This document shows, piece after piece, positions 55,121 through 63,944 of a stretch of 64,000 bases of DNA. The notes under the pieces are model-generated. The model did no database searches. It saw only the letters and a list, made by a program, of their open reading frames with translations, and was not told where the DNA came from. The number at the start of each line of letters is the position of its first letter. The first letter of the stretch is position 1. This stretch comes from UBA2336 sp964419145 (GTDB taxonomy: Bacteria; Bacteroidota; Bacteroidia; Cytophagales; Cyclobacteriaceae), in assembly GCA_964419145.1 (NCBI GenBank), contig CAYQOM010000001.1, positions 806,001 to 870,000 on the forward strand. The letters are read 5' to 3'. The translations under genes and the position numbers were made by a program.

Positions 55121-57256
55121 ATGAAATCACAAGCTTTATGGGTATTTGGTCTGATCCTGATTGGTCTTGTTGGCTGTCAGAATAAGGAAGCAGAAACCGC
55201 ACTAACCTATCCGGTTACACAAAAAGTTGACACCGTTGATGTGTACTTCGGAACAGAAGTTCCCGATCCATACCGTTGGCTGGAGAATGACACCGCCAAA
55301 GCCACAGCCGATTGGGTTACCGCACAGAATGATGTTACGTTTGGCTACCTGAGCAACATCACCTATCGCGATGCAGTTAAGCAGCGCTTGCTGGAGTTGA
55401 ACAATTATGAAAAACTCGGCACCCCTTTCCGCAGAGGTGAATATTATTACTTTTATAAGAATGACGGACTTCAGAATCAATATGTATTGTACCGAAAGAA
55501 AGGCGAGAACGGTGAGGCCGAACTGTTTTTAGATCCCAATACCTTTTCAAAAGATGGTACTACTACCATGCGTGGGTTGTCGTTTTCAAAAGACGGTTCC
55601 TTGTTAGCCTTTCAAATCGCTAAAGGAGGCGCAGATCGTGCAGAAGCTGTAGTGATCAGAACATCCGACAAATCGTTGGTGGAAGACACCATTCGAAATA
55701 TGAAACAAAGTTCCATTTCCTGGAAAGGCAATGACGGTTATTACATTAACCGGTTTGCTGAAGGGTTGAACAAAAGTCTGGGTGCAAAAAATGAATATCA
55801 AGTACTCTATTATCATAAGCTGGGTACTCCGTCTTCTCAGGATAAGGTGATTTTTGGTGAAAAGGAAAAGCGGAGATTTGTAAGCGGATTTGTTTCTGAA
55901 GATGAGCGCTATTTGATTATGACAACTGCCGAAGGCACCACCGGCAATGAGTTATATGTTCAGGACTTATCTCAACCTGATGGTAAGATTTTGCCCATCA
56001 AAACGGGATTCGAAAGCGATCAATATGTAATCGAAACTGAAGGATCACGATTATTCATTGAGACAAATTACCAGGCGCCAAATTCAAAAGTTGTTTGGGT
56101 GGATGCGGCTAACCCATCATACGAAAACTGGAAAGATCTGATTCCGGAAACGGAGAACACCCTGAGCACATCAGCAGGTGGAGGAAAAATTTTTGCAAGT
56201 TATTTGGTTGATGTAAAGACTCAGGTTAAGCAGTATGATCTGAATGGCAAGTTTGAGCGCGAAATTGAACTGCCTGGCATTGGAACGGCCAATGGTTTTA
56301 GCGGATGGAAAGATGATGCAAACCTGTATTACACCTTTACCTCATTTACCTACCCGCCAACCAGCTTTAAATACAACATCGCTTCCGGTGAGTCAACGGA
56401 ATACGCTCGGCCAAAAATTGACTTTAATCCGGATGATTTTGAGACCAAACAAATATTCTACACCAGTAAGGACGGTACAAAAATTCCCATGTTCATTGTG
56501 CACAAAAAGGGGATTGAACTTAACGGTAAGAACCCAACGTGGTTATATGCCTATGGCGGATTCAACATCAGTTTAACACCATCTTTCAGTGCATCCCGTA
56601 TGGTGTGGCTGGAGAACGGTGGCATTTTTGCACAACCAAATCTTCGCGGTGGCGGTGAATACGGAGAGAAGTGGCATTTGGCTGGAACAAAGATGAACAA
56701 GCAAAATGTTTTTGATGATTTTATTGCAGCAGGTGAGTACTTAATAAGTGAAAAGTATACATCCAATGAGTACCTGGCTATAAATGGAGGATCAAATGGT
56801 GGGCTATTGATCGGAGCGGTGATGACACAACGACCTGATTTGGCCAAAGTAGCTTTTCCTGCCGTGGGCGTGATGGACATGTTGCGTTATCATAAGTTTA
56901 CAATAGGTGCGGCCTGGGCTCCGGATTATGGAACTGCTGAAGATTCAAAAGAGATGTTTGAGTATTTGAAAAAATATTCGCCAGTTCATGCGTTAAAACC
57001 CGGAACAAACTATCCAGCTACAATGGTCACTACAGCTGATCGCGATGACCGGGTGGTGCCGGCACATAGCTTCAAGTTTGCTGCAGCCCTTCAGGAAAAT
57101 CACGCAGGGAACAATCCTGTTTTAATCCGTATTGATGTGAATTCTGCTCATGGTGCCTCAAACCTGAGCAAAGGAATTGAATCCATTGCCGATCAATATT
57201 CATTTGCATGGTATAATATGGGTGTAATTCCGCCTATAGCGAAAGGTGATATGTAA
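55121..57256 (+). CDS. Prolyl oligopeptidase (S9A), lipoprotein
   Basis: Serine peptidase cleaving after proline in short peptides; 711 residues. The signal peptide ends at the lipobox GLVGC (C19), so it is a cell-envelope enzyme. The N-terminal part starts the classical way (DPYRWLENDTAKATADWVTAQN) and forms a beta-propeller. The catalytic domain has Ser in GGSNGGLLIGAVM, Asp in DRDDRVVPAHS and His in SAHGASNL. A terminator hairpin follows directly. Confidence 0.95.
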   Translation: MKSQALWVFGLILIGLVGCQNKEAETALTYPVTQKVDTVDVYFGTEVPDPYRWLENDTAKATADWVTAQNDVTFGYLSNITYRDAVKQRLLELNNYEKLGTPFRRGEYYYFYKNDGLQNQYVLYRKKGENGEAELFLDPNTFSKDGTTTMRGLSFSKDGSLLAFQIAKGGADRAEAVVIRTSDKSLVEDTIRNMKQSSISWKGNDGYYINRFAEGLNKSLGAKNEYQVLYYHKLGTPSSQDKVIFGEKEKRRFVSGFVSEDERYLIMTTAEGTTGNELYVQDLSQPDGKILPIKTGFESDQYVIETEGSRLFIETNYQAPNSKVVWVDAANPSYENWKDLIPETENTLSTSAGGGKIFASYLVDVKTQVKQYDLNGKFEREIELPGIGTANGFSGWKDDANLYYTFTSFTYPPTSFKYNIASGESTEYARPKIDFNPDDFETKQIFYTSKDGTKIPMFIVHKKGIELNGKNPTWLYAYGGFNISLTPSFSASRMVWLENGGIFAQPNLRGGGEYGEKWHLAGTKMNKQNVFDDFIAAGEYLISEKYTSNEYLAINGGSNGGLLIGAVMTQRPDLAKVAFPAVGVMDMLRYHKFTIGAAWAPDYGTAEDSKEMFEYLKKYSPVHALKPGTNYPATMVTTADRDDRVVPAHSFKFAAALQENHAGNNPVLIRIDVNSAHGASNLSKGIESIADQYSFAWYNMGVIPPIAKGDM

Positions 57257-57279
57257 TAACAATTGAATTTTTATAATTT

Positions 57280-57316
57280 AAGGGGCTGTCTATCAGATAG
57301 CCCCTTTTGGTTTTAT
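57280..57316 (+). terminator. Terminator-like hairpin reaching the GNAT start codon
   Basis: AAGGGGCT (57280-57287) pairs with AGCCCCTT (57299-57306), with an inner TCT/AGA extension, followed by TTTTGGTTTT. The ATG of the acetyltransferase gene (57315) begins at the end of this T-rich tail. Confidence 0.8.
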
Positions 57317-57803
57317 GAAAATAGAGATTACCATACGAAAAGGAACAAAAGCTGATCTGCCACGCGTTCTTCAGTTGATTAAGGAACTTGCCCTGTATGA
57401 AAAAGCTCCTCACGAAGTAATCAACACGGTTGAGTTGATGGAGCGGGATGGTTTCGGTCCGAATCCAATCTACGGTTTGTTTGTAGCTGAGAATGAAATG
57501 GGTGTGGTGGGCATCTCGATTTATTATTGGCGCTACTCAACCTGGAAGGGCAAGCGGCTTTACCTGGAAGATATTGTGGTAACGGAAACCGAACGCGGTA
57601 AGGGAATTGGCAAATTACTGTTTGATCGTACCATGCAACATGCGCTGGATGAAGATTGCTCGGGCATGATGTGGCAGGTGCTGGACTGGAATGAACCGGC
57701 CATTAACTTCTATAAGAAATACTATAACCCGAAGCTGGATGGCGAGTGGATAAATTGCAGTTTGGAGCGTGATGAAATTATAAAATTGATTTCAGCCAAA
57801 TAA
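57315..57803 (+). CDS. GNAT family N-acetyltransferase
   Basis: A 162-residue acetyl-CoA-dependent acetyltransferase. The fold elements are clear: IRKGTKADLPRVLQLIKELA (strand 1-helix 1), YYWRYSTWKGKRLYLEDIVV, the acetyl-CoA loop ERGKGIGKLLF, and VLDWNEPAINFYKKY. The layout and the KAPHEV motif resemble spermidine/diamine acetyltransferases (SAT-type). The acceptor substrate is uncertain. No promoter separates it from the prolyl oligopeptidase terminator. Confidence 0.88.
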   Translation: MKIEITIRKGTKADLPRVLQLIKELALYEKAPHEVINTVELMERDGFGPNPIYGLFVAENEMGVVGISIYYWRYSTWKGKRLYLEDIVVTETERGKGIGKLLFDRTMQHALDEDCSGMMWQVLDWNEPAINFYKKYYNPKLDGEWINCSLERDEIIKLISAK

Positions 57804-57805
57804 AA

Positions 57806-58108
57806 TCAGATTTCCTCCAGCAACGTTCTGAACGCCACATGACGTCCACCATATTTTTGCTTGTGCTTTTCGATTAAGGCGGGAGCAAACTTTTCGAGAT
57901 ACTGCACTACGTTTTCGAGGGTTTCAGCGAAGTATTGTACACTGTATGAAATGCTGCCATCGTCATTGTCGTGTAATACCTTGTACATTTTGTAATTCAA
58001 AAACAAACCGGTATTGAGTACATCGGGAATGTGTTCGGCCTTCATCCAGGCAACCCACTCCTGTTCAATTTCCTTATCAATACCAATGGTAACGTTGTAT
58101 AGAAACAT
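57806..58108 (-). CDS. DUF4286 family protein
   Basis: A 100-residue cytoplasmic protein with the DUF4286 opening MFLYNVTIGIDKEIEQEW and HIPDVLNTGLF, predicted ferredoxin-like beta-alpha-beta fold of the dimeric alpha/beta barrel type. Function unknown; common in Bacteroidota. It starts 5 bases after the stop of the dehydrogenase-like gene and is cotranscribed with it. Its stop is 2 bases from the convergent GNAT stop. Confidence 0.85.
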   Translation of the reverse strand: MFLYNVTIGIDKEIEQEWVAWMKAEHIPDVLNTGLFLNYKMYKVLHDNDDGSISYSVQYFAETLENVVQYLEKFAPALIEKHKQKYGGRHVAFRTLLEEI

Positions 58109-58113
58109 ATCTC

Positions 58114-59328
58114 TTATTTTTCTGCTACGTAGTCTTCAAGGTAAGCAAAGTTTTCGGTTAGCTGGCCGCCTTTTGCAATTGTCGCACGCTTCAAAACACC
58201 ATCGGCATCTTTTACAAAAAGCAAGGGTAAAATCCGGTCGATTAAATCGCGACCAAATTCTTCTGAGGCGCTGCGCGGAAGTTCACAAGGCAGGTTATCT
58301 ACAGCCATTACTGTTACGTGGTTATCATTACTCAAGGATGGTTTTTCTTGACCGGTTTGCGGGTCGTAGTCGTATAACGGATCAGGAATTGTACTGGCAC
58401 GGACCGTACTGGGTATTGAGCCGCCTACATCGCACGTGATGTCGGCAATAATTTTAATCTTGAACTCGGGTGAGCACATGTCTTCACGCGTAAAGAGAAC
58501 AGGTGCTTTGGGATTCCAGAATGCGCCTGCCATCAGGATGTCGGCAACTTTAGTAAATGACAAAAACGTTGAATCATAACGTTCCGGATGCTGATGAAAT
58601 TCATCGCGGTTAAAGTGACCACCTTCACGCCTGATGTGGTAATCAGCACTGCCCAATTGTACGTATACGGGCTCATCAAATGTTTTGGTCAGAAAATCGT
58701 ACACGCCAACTTTACGAATACCCGCTGTATCCAGTGTTTCCATAGCACCTTTTCCAACACGACCAGCACCAGTAAGGATAATTTTCACGGGAGGTAATTT
58801 CACCTTGCGTAACTCCAGCTTCAAATCGTTTACGTCAAAACACTCAAACGCTCTGCGCAAAGAATAATCTCCATAACGTTTTCCGTAAGTCCACAAGCCA
58901 TTATAGGCACCAACAATTCCCGCGTACCGGCCAAACGCCACAAGCCTGTTTCCCAGTCTGTCTTTTAAGGTTTCATAATCGATCAGCCTGATTTTTCTTT
59001 TGAGTATCTCCTGAAGCAGTTTTTTGTTATAAGGTTGCTTTTTTATCGTATGCGAAAAGAACAGGTAGGTTTTATTCGGAATAAGATCGGCTATGGGAAC
59101 CTCTTTAATGCCCATCAGTATGTCGCAATCGCCTACGTCTGTTCTAACCTCAATGCCTAATTCGCGGTATTCACCATCGTTAAATGCGCGCACTTCACTC
59201 GATTGACAGATTGCCTTAACGTTCGGAAACCGTTGTTCAATTTCTTCTGTTTGCAGGGGTGTGAACGGAACGCGTTTATCGGGGGGAACTTTACCTTCGC
59301 GAATGATGCCGAGTTTGATAGATTTCAT
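58114..59328 (-). CDS. NAD(P)-dependent dehydrogenase, saccharopine/alanine dehydrogenase-like
   Basis: An oxidoreductase of about 404 residues. I take MKSIKLGIIREGKVPPDKRV (59328); longer starts at 59334 or 59346 are possible, but the latter lies inside a -7 box. The N-terminal half has the alanine dehydrogenase/transhydrogenase pattern (IREGK..DKRVPFTP, then DILMGIKEV). The Rossmann motif is ILTGAGRVGKGAMETL. Regions such as ADITCDVGGSIPSTVRAS resemble saccharopine dehydrogenases (lysine-forming). Which amino acid it acts on is not settled. Confidence 0.8.
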   Translation of the reverse strand: MKSIKLGIIREGKVPPDKRVPFTPLQTEEIEQRFPNVKAICQSSEVRAFNDGEYRELGIEVRTDVGDCDILMGIKEVPIADLIPNKTYLFFSHTIKKQPYNKKLLQEILKRKIRLIDYETLKDRLGNRLVAFGRYAGIVGAYNGLWTYGKRYGDYSLRRAFECFDVNDLKLELRKVKLPPVKIILTGAGRVGKGAMETLDTAGIRKVGVYDFLTKTFDEPVYVQLGSADYHIRREGGHFNRDEFHQHPERYDSTFLSFTKVADILMAGAFWNPKAPVLFTREDMCSPEFKIKIIADITCDVGGSIPSTVRASTIPDPLYDYDPQTGQEKPSLSNDNHVTVMAVDNLPCELPRSASEEFGRDLIDRILPLLFVKDADGVLKRATIAKGGQLTENFAYLEDYVAEK

Positions 59329-59343
59329 AGACATGGAACTATC

Positions 59344-59351
59344 CAAAGGTA
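59344..59351 (-). promoter_or_regulatory. -7 box before the saccharopine dehydrogenase-like gene
   Basis: The minus strand reads TACCTTTG, exact TAnnTTTG, 15 bases before the ATG at 59328. No clear -33 TTG. Confidence 0.45.
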
Positions 59352-59378
59352 ATGAGGTTTTTGATGTAAATTGGAGTT

Positions 59379-59966
59379 GTGGAAAAATACAGTTTGCTGA
59401 TTTTGGGTTGGATAGGTTACCTCGGTCTACACAGCGTGTTTGCGGCTGATGGGGTGAAGCAGTATTTCAGCCAGAACATGCGGAGCGCATTTAAGTATTA
59501 TCGGTTGTTGTATGTTTTCTTTTCAACGATAGGGCTATTGGCCATGCTGTTGTTGAATGCTTCTATTTCTTCAGTTTATCTTATTGAGTCCGGTGGCTGG
59601 AATCGGTACTTCAGCATGATGCTGGCCACGTTTGCTATTTTTATTTTCAAGGCGGCCTTTAAACAATATAGCCTGAAAGGTTTTGCAGGCTTTGAATCGG
59701 ATGAGCAGGAACAATTTAAAGTGGATGGAATACTAAAGCACGTGCGCCACCCGATTTATTCGGCCACGATTTTAATGGTGGTAGCATTTTGGTTGTTTAT
59801 TCCCAATGTAACTACGTTAATTTCGGTCTCTTGTATTTTCATTTACCTGGCCATTGGTATCCCGTTGGAAGAGCGAAAACTGATTAAAAAGTATGGGGAG
59901 GCGTATATCTTGTATAGAGAAAAGGTTCCGGCAATTTTCCCCAAAATTTACTCAAGAAGAAGTTGA
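59379..59966 (+). CDS. Isoprenylcysteine carboxyl methyltransferase-like membrane protein
   Basis: A 195-residue membrane protein with five hydrophobic segments, starting at GTG (59379). The C-terminal part has the ICMT/PEMT signature: HVRHPIYSATILMVVAF, then PLEERKLIKKYGEAYILYR and VPAIFP, which forms the SAM-binding site in this family. The methyl acceptor in bacteria is unknown, since prenylated proteins are absent. Its last 19 bases overlap the 3' end of the convergent hicA. Confidence 0.82.
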   Translation: MEKYSLLILGWIGYLGLHSVFAADGVKQYFSQNMRSAFKYYRLLYVFFSTIGLLAMLLLNASISSVYLIESGGWNRYFSMMLATFAIFIFKAAFKQYSLKGFAGFESDEQEQFKVDGILKHVRHPIYSATILMVVAFWLFIPNVTTLISVSCIFIYLAIGIPLEERKLIKKYGEAYILYREKVPAIFPKIYSRRS

Positions 59967-60181
59967 TTGAATTCCTCCATCTCCAATTTTAAATCCTCAC
60001 GAATAATTTTTCTCAGTAAACCTTTAGGTAAATCATTGTTTCCATGAACTGGAATTGTGGTTACCCTTCCATCCGGATTTTTCAAGCGATGATGAGAGCC
60101 ACTTATCCTGACTACCTCAAATCCTTTTCGTTGTAAAAGTTTGATTAAATCTTTACCTGAAATAGAGGGTTGCTTAGCCAA
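59948..60181 (-). CDS. hicA: HicA family mRNA interferase toxin
   Basis: A 77-residue double-stranded-RNA-binding-fold RNase toxin. Motifs: SGKDLIKLLQRKGFEVVRIS, the catalytic histidine in GSHHRLKNPDGR, and TIPVHGNNDLPKGLLRKIIRE. It lies 6 bases after the hicB-like gene, in the reverse of the common hicA-hicB order. Its 3' end overlaps the methyltransferase gene by 19 bases. Intact in appearance. Confidence 0.92.
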   Translation of the reverse strand: MAKQPSISGKDLIKLLQRKGFEVVRISGSHHRLKNPDGRVTTIPVHGNNDLPKGLLRKIIREDLKLEMEEFNQLLLE

Positions 60182-60187
60182 CGGAAA

Positions 60188-60418
60188 TCAAAATTGAAGT
60201 TCGATTTCTCTGAATCCGATAAAACGATTAGACTGATCAGGTTGCTCTTCTTCAAGACACATTTGAATAACCTCCCGAATGTTGTTCATAGCCTCTTCTA
60301 CTGTTTTGCCATAGGAATGACAACCTTTAAATGAAGGGCAACTTACAATGTAAATTCCATCTTCGTCTTGCTCTAGTAAAACGGGGAAGTGATAAGATGG
60401 TTTTTTTGCCGGATTCAT
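60188..60418 (-). CDS. hicB: HicB family antitoxin
   Basis: A 76-residue partial RNase-H-fold protein: YHFPVLLEQDEDGIYIVSCP, SFKGCHSYGKTVEEAMNNI, and IREVIQMCLEE. It lacks the C-terminal HTH or ribbon-helix-helix DNA-binding domain of longer HicB proteins, so it may inhibit HicA without binding DNA. Its ATG is 25 bases after the stop of the Lys-rich protein gene. Confidence 0.9.
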   Translation of the reverse strand: MNPAKKPSYHFPVLLEQDEDGIYIVSCPSFKGCHSYGKTVEEAMNNIREVIQMCLEEEQPDQSNRFIGFREIELQF

Positions 60419-60442
60419 ATGGTTCTGTAAAGATAAGACAAA

Positions 60443-60676
60443 TTATTTTTGCTTTCCTTTTTTCTTCTTTCCCTTCTTTAAATCCTCATAATCATCTCGC
60501 TCAGCCAGTTTTTTGTCGTCCACATTCTTATCCAGAAAGGCATTGATTTTTTCAATATCCATGTTGGATTTCAACTCACCAAACTGGTTGATGGAAACCT
60601 CAAATCCTTCCAGATCTTTGTGCACACGCGGCTTTTTGGAAGCTGTTTTTTTTTCAGATTTTGATTTTTTTGTCAT
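60443..60676 (-). CDS. Small Lys-rich protein of unknown function
   Basis: A 77-residue, highly basic and charged protein with Lys-rich ends (MTKKSKSEKKTASKK and KKGKKKKGKQK) around a short acidic/amphipathic core (GFEVSINQFGELKSNMDIEK). It is likely nucleic-acid associated or disordered. It starts 1 base after the gltX stop and is surely cotranscribed with it. Confidence 0.75.
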   Translation of the reverse strand: MTKKSKSEKKTASKKPRVHKDLEGFEVSINQFGELKSNMDIEKINAFLDKNVDDKKLAERDDYEDLKKGKKKKGKQK

Positions 60677-60677
60677 G

Positions 60678-62213
60678 CTAACCGACTTTAATTTTCAGAT
60701 TATTCAACGCAAAAGTCAACCGGCTCACCACCTCTTCCTTGCCGATGATCTCCATCATCATCATCAGGTCAGGGCCACCGCCCATTCCACTTAATGCTAC
60801 ACGCAACGCCTGAAGAATTTTGCCTGTACCAATCTGGAGAGAGGCTGTAACCTGTTCCAGGGTTTCTTTTGCTATCGCTGCATCGAATGTACTCAATTTT
60901 TCAACGGCATCGCGGTAAGCGGTTAATACCTTCACAGCATCATCGTTCCACTTTTTTGACACCACTCCTTCATCAAACGATGCTGGTGCAGTGAAGAAAA
61001 ATTTACCCTGCTCCCAAAGATCTTTAGGGAAGGTAATGCGCTCTTTCATTACGGCACATATTTTTTCTGCTTTATCCTGGGAGCAGGCAATATTTTCTTT
61101 CTTTAGTTGATCCTGTAAATAGGTGGCAAGCTCAGCATTGGGCTTAGCCCGTAAGTATTGCTGGTTATACCATTGGGCTTTTTGGATATCGAATTTTGCT
61201 CCAGCTTTTCCAATTCGTTCAATGCTAAAAGCCTGAATTAATTCATTCATCGAAAAGATTTCCTGTTCCGTGCCAGGGTTCCATCCCAGAAAAGCGAGGA
61301 AGTTAATCAAGGCCTCAGGTAAATAGCCTGCTTCGCGATAGCCGGTAGATTGCTCGCTCGTATTCGGGTCAGTCCAAGTTAACGGAAAGATGGGAAATCC
61401 CATGCGATCCGCATCGCGTTTGCTGAGTTTGCCGTTACCATCGGGTTTTAGTAATAATGGCAGATGTGCAAACTGTGGCATATCTTTTTCCCATCCGAAA
61501 GCTTTGTACAACAAAACATGGAGCGGGGCAGAAGGAAGCCATTCTTCGCCTCGGATTACGTGCGAAATTTTCATCAGGTAATCATCTACTACGTTGGCCA
61601 GGTGGTAGGTGGGCATTCCGTCTGATTTCATCAAAACTTTGTCATCGAGCTGGGCGGTTTGCACCGAAACTTCACCACGAATCAAATCATGCAACACTAC
61701 CGTTTCGTTTTCTGGAATTTTAAACCGGATAACCAACGGATGACCTGTTTCAATAAGCTTCCTGGTTTCCTCCGCAGATAACGTTAACGAATTGCGCATG
61801 GTCATGCGGGTGGCACTGCTGTACTGCTGCTGATCGGAGCCAGCGGCTTTTTGACGTTCGCGCATGGCTTCCAGGTCTGCTTCGGTATCAAAAGCATAAT
61901 AGGCATGTCCGCTTTGCAATAGTTGCTGCGCGTATTGGCTGTAGATTTCTTTCCGTTCCGATTGACGGTATGGCCCGTATGGCCCGCCTTCGCGAACACC
62001 TTCATCAATCAGTATGCCGGCCCATGCCAGCGAATCCATAATATACTCCTCGGCACCGGGTACATACCGGTTTTGGTCGGTATCTTCAATACGAAGAATC
62101 ATGGTGCCCCCCTGCTGGCGGGCTAATAAAAAATTATAAAGGGCTGTACGAACCCCTCCGATATGTAACGCCCCTGTCGGACTCGGGGCAAACCGCACGC
62201 GAACATCTTTCAT
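60678..62213 (-). CDS. gltX: Glutamyl-tRNA synthetase
   Basis: Charges tRNA-Glu; class I synthetase of 511 residues. The HIGH motif is PSPTGALHIGGVRTAL and the KMSKS equivalent is GKLSKRDADRMG, with the RIEDTDQNRYVPG signature between. The C-terminal anticodon-binding helices are present. The gene is divergent from glnS with only 75 bases between starts, and an exact -7 box ends 5 bases before the ATG. Confidence 0.97.
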   Translation of the reverse strand: MKDVRVRFAPSPTGALHIGGVRTALYNFLLARQQGGTMILRIEDTDQNRYVPGAEEYIMDSLAWAGILIDEGVREGGPYGPYRQSERKEIYSQYAQQLLQSGHAYYAFDTEADLEAMRERQKAAGSDQQQYSSATRMTMRNSLTLSAEETRKLIETGHPLVIRFKIPENETVVLHDLIRGEVSVQTAQLDDKVLMKSDGMPTYHLANVVDDYLMKISHVIRGEEWLPSAPLHVLLYKAFGWEKDMPQFAHLPLLLKPDGNGKLSKRDADRMGFPIFPLTWTDPNTSEQSTGYREAGYLPEALINFLAFLGWNPGTEQEIFSMNELIQAFSIERIGKAGAKFDIQKAQWYNQQYLRAKPNAELATYLQDQLKKENIACSQDKAEKICAVMKERITFPKDLWEQGKFFFTAPASFDEGVVSKKWNDDAVKVLTAYRDAVEKLSTFDAAIAKETLEQVTASLQIGTGKILQALRVALSGMGGGPDLMMMMEIIGKEEVVSRLTFALNNLKIKVG

Positions 62214-62217
62214 AGGG

Positions 62218-62225
62218 CAAAGTTA
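62218..62225 (-). promoter_or_regulatory. -7 box before gltX
   Basis: The minus strand reads TAACTTTG (TAnnTTTG), ending 5 bases before the ATG at 62213, so the mRNA should be leaderless or nearly so. No -33 TTG at the usual distance. Confidence 0.4.
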
Positions 62226-62259
62226 ATCGTTCAATTATAATTCTTCTGTAAAAGGGTTT

Positions 62260-62267
62260 TACCTTTG
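62260..62267 (+). promoter_or_regulatory. -7 box before glnS
   Basis: TACCTTTG, exact TAnnTTTG, 21 bases before the ATG at 62289. Its position inside the longer reading frame (from 62265) argues that 62289 is the true start. Confidence 0.5.
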
Positions 62268-62288
62268 CACCTTTTACACACAACTGCC

Positions 62289-63944
62289 ATGGCTGAGGAA
62301 AAGAGCTTGAACTTTCTGGAGGAAATTGTCGAAAACGACTTGCGGGAAGGCAAGCACCAAACCATACTCACCCGCTTTCCGCCCGAGCCGAATGGCTACC
62401 TGCACATTGGCCACGCCAAAAGCATTTGCTTGAATTTTGGTCTTGCCCTGAAGTACGGGGGCAAAACCAACCTGCGGTTTGACGACACCAACCCGGTAAC
62501 AGAAGAAACCGAGTATGTAGAGAGCATCAAAAATGATATTCAGTGGCTGGGTTTTCAGTGGGCTAATGAATTTTATGCTTCTGACTATTTTGAACAGTTG
62601 TATGAATTTGCGGTGAAGTTGATCACGAAGGGTTTGGCGTATGTCGATGACAGTACAAGCGAGGAAATTGCGCAACAAAAGGGAACTCCAACACAGCCCG
62701 GCACGAACAGTCCGTATCGCAACCGGAGTATTGAGGAAAACCTGCAGCTGTTTGCCGATATGCGGGCGGGTAAGTATAAAGACGGTTCGAAGGTACTGCG
62801 TGCCAAGGTTGATATGGCGCATACGAACATGCACATGCGCGATCCGATCATTTATAGAATTAAGCATGCGCATCATCATCGCACGGGCGATGTCTGGTGC
62901 ATTTACCCGATGTATGATTTTGCCCATGGCCAAAGCGACTCGATAGAAAAAATAACGCACAGCATCTGTACACTTGAGTTTGTTCCACACCGTGCCCTGT
63001 ACGATTGGTTCATCGAAAACCTAGAGATTTATCCATCGCGGCAATATGAATTTGCACGATTGAACCTGACGTACACGGTAATGAGTAAGCGCAAGCTGCT
63101 GCAGTTGGTAAATGAAAAACACGTTAGCGGATGGGACGACCCGCGCATGCCAACGTTGAGTGGCGTGCGGAGAAGGGGATATACCCCCGAGAGCATTCGC
63201 GATTTTTGCGACCGCATTGGTGTGGCCAAACGCGACAACCTCATTGATGTAGGCTTGTTGGAATTCTGTGTACGCGAACACCTGAACAAAGTAGCCTTGC
63301 GCAGAATGGTGGTATTTGATCCCGTAAAGGTTGTCATCACCAACTATCCAGAAGGAAAAACTGAAATGGTTTCAAGCGAGAATAATCCGGAAGACGAATC
63401 AGCCGGAATGCGCGAAATCCCTTTCAGTCGCGAATTGTTCATTGAGCAGGAAGATTTCATGGAGAATCCCCCGAAAAAATATTTCCGTTTGGCACCCGGG
63501 CAAATGGTTCGATTAAAAAGTGCTTATATCATTAAGTGCGAGTCGGTGGTAAAAGATGCAAACGGAAATGTAACCGAACTGCACTGTATATATATTCCAG
63601 AAAGCCGCAGTGGTTCTGATACTTCAGGAATAAATGTAAAGGGCACGTTACATTGGGTGAGCGCTGCACACGCAGCAAAAATTGAAGTGCGCTTGTATGA
63701 CCGACTCTTTAAAGTTGAAGATGTAGCTGATGCTGAAGGCGACTTCAAAGATCACCTCAATCCCGACTCCTTGAAAGTTCAAACGGTATTTGCTGAACCC
63801 GATCTGTTAAAAGCAACGGCCAATACACGCTACCAGTTTATGCGCAAAGGATACTTTGTGCTTGATTCGGATTCGACCGAAAGCAATTTGGTATTCAACC
63901 GAACCGTTACACTTAAGGATATGTGGGCAAAAATCAAGACTTAA
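62289..63944 (+). CDS. glnS: Glutaminyl-tRNA synthetase
   Basis: Charges tRNA-Gln directly; class I synthetase, 551 residues from the ATG at 62289 (MAEEKSLNFLEEIV). The HIGH region is PPEPNGYLHIGHAKSICLNF and the KMSKS equivalent is VMSKRKLLQLV. The anticodon-binding beta-barrels follow, with GTLHWVSAAHAAKIEVRLYD in the C-terminal half. Possession of GlnRS next to a divergent GluRS means tRNA-Gln need not go through the amidotransferase route. Confidence 0.97.
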   Translation: MAEEKSLNFLEEIVENDLREGKHQTILTRFPPEPNGYLHIGHAKSICLNFGLALKYGGKTNLRFDDTNPVTEETEYVESIKNDIQWLGFQWANEFYASDYFEQLYEFAVKLITKGLAYVDDSTSEEIAQQKGTPTQPGTNSPYRNRSIEENLQLFADMRAGKYKDGSKVLRAKVDMAHTNMHMRDPIIYRIKHAHHHRTGDVWCIYPMYDFAHGQSDSIEKITHSICTLEFVPHRALYDWFIENLEIYPSRQYEFARLNLTYTVMSKRKLLQLVNEKHVSGWDDPRMPTLSGVRRRGYTPESIRDFCDRIGVAKRDNLIDVGLLEFCVREHLNKVALRRMVVFDPVKVVITNYPEGKTEMVSSENNPEDESAGMREIPFSRELFIEQEDFMENPPKKYFRLAPGQMVRLKSAYIIKCESVVKDANGNVTELHCIYIPESRSGSDTSGINVKGTLHWVSAAHAAKIEVRLYDRLFKVEDVADAEGDFKDHLNPDSLKVQTVFAEPDLLKATANTRYQFMRKGYFVLDSDSTESNLVFNRTVTLKDMWAKIKT

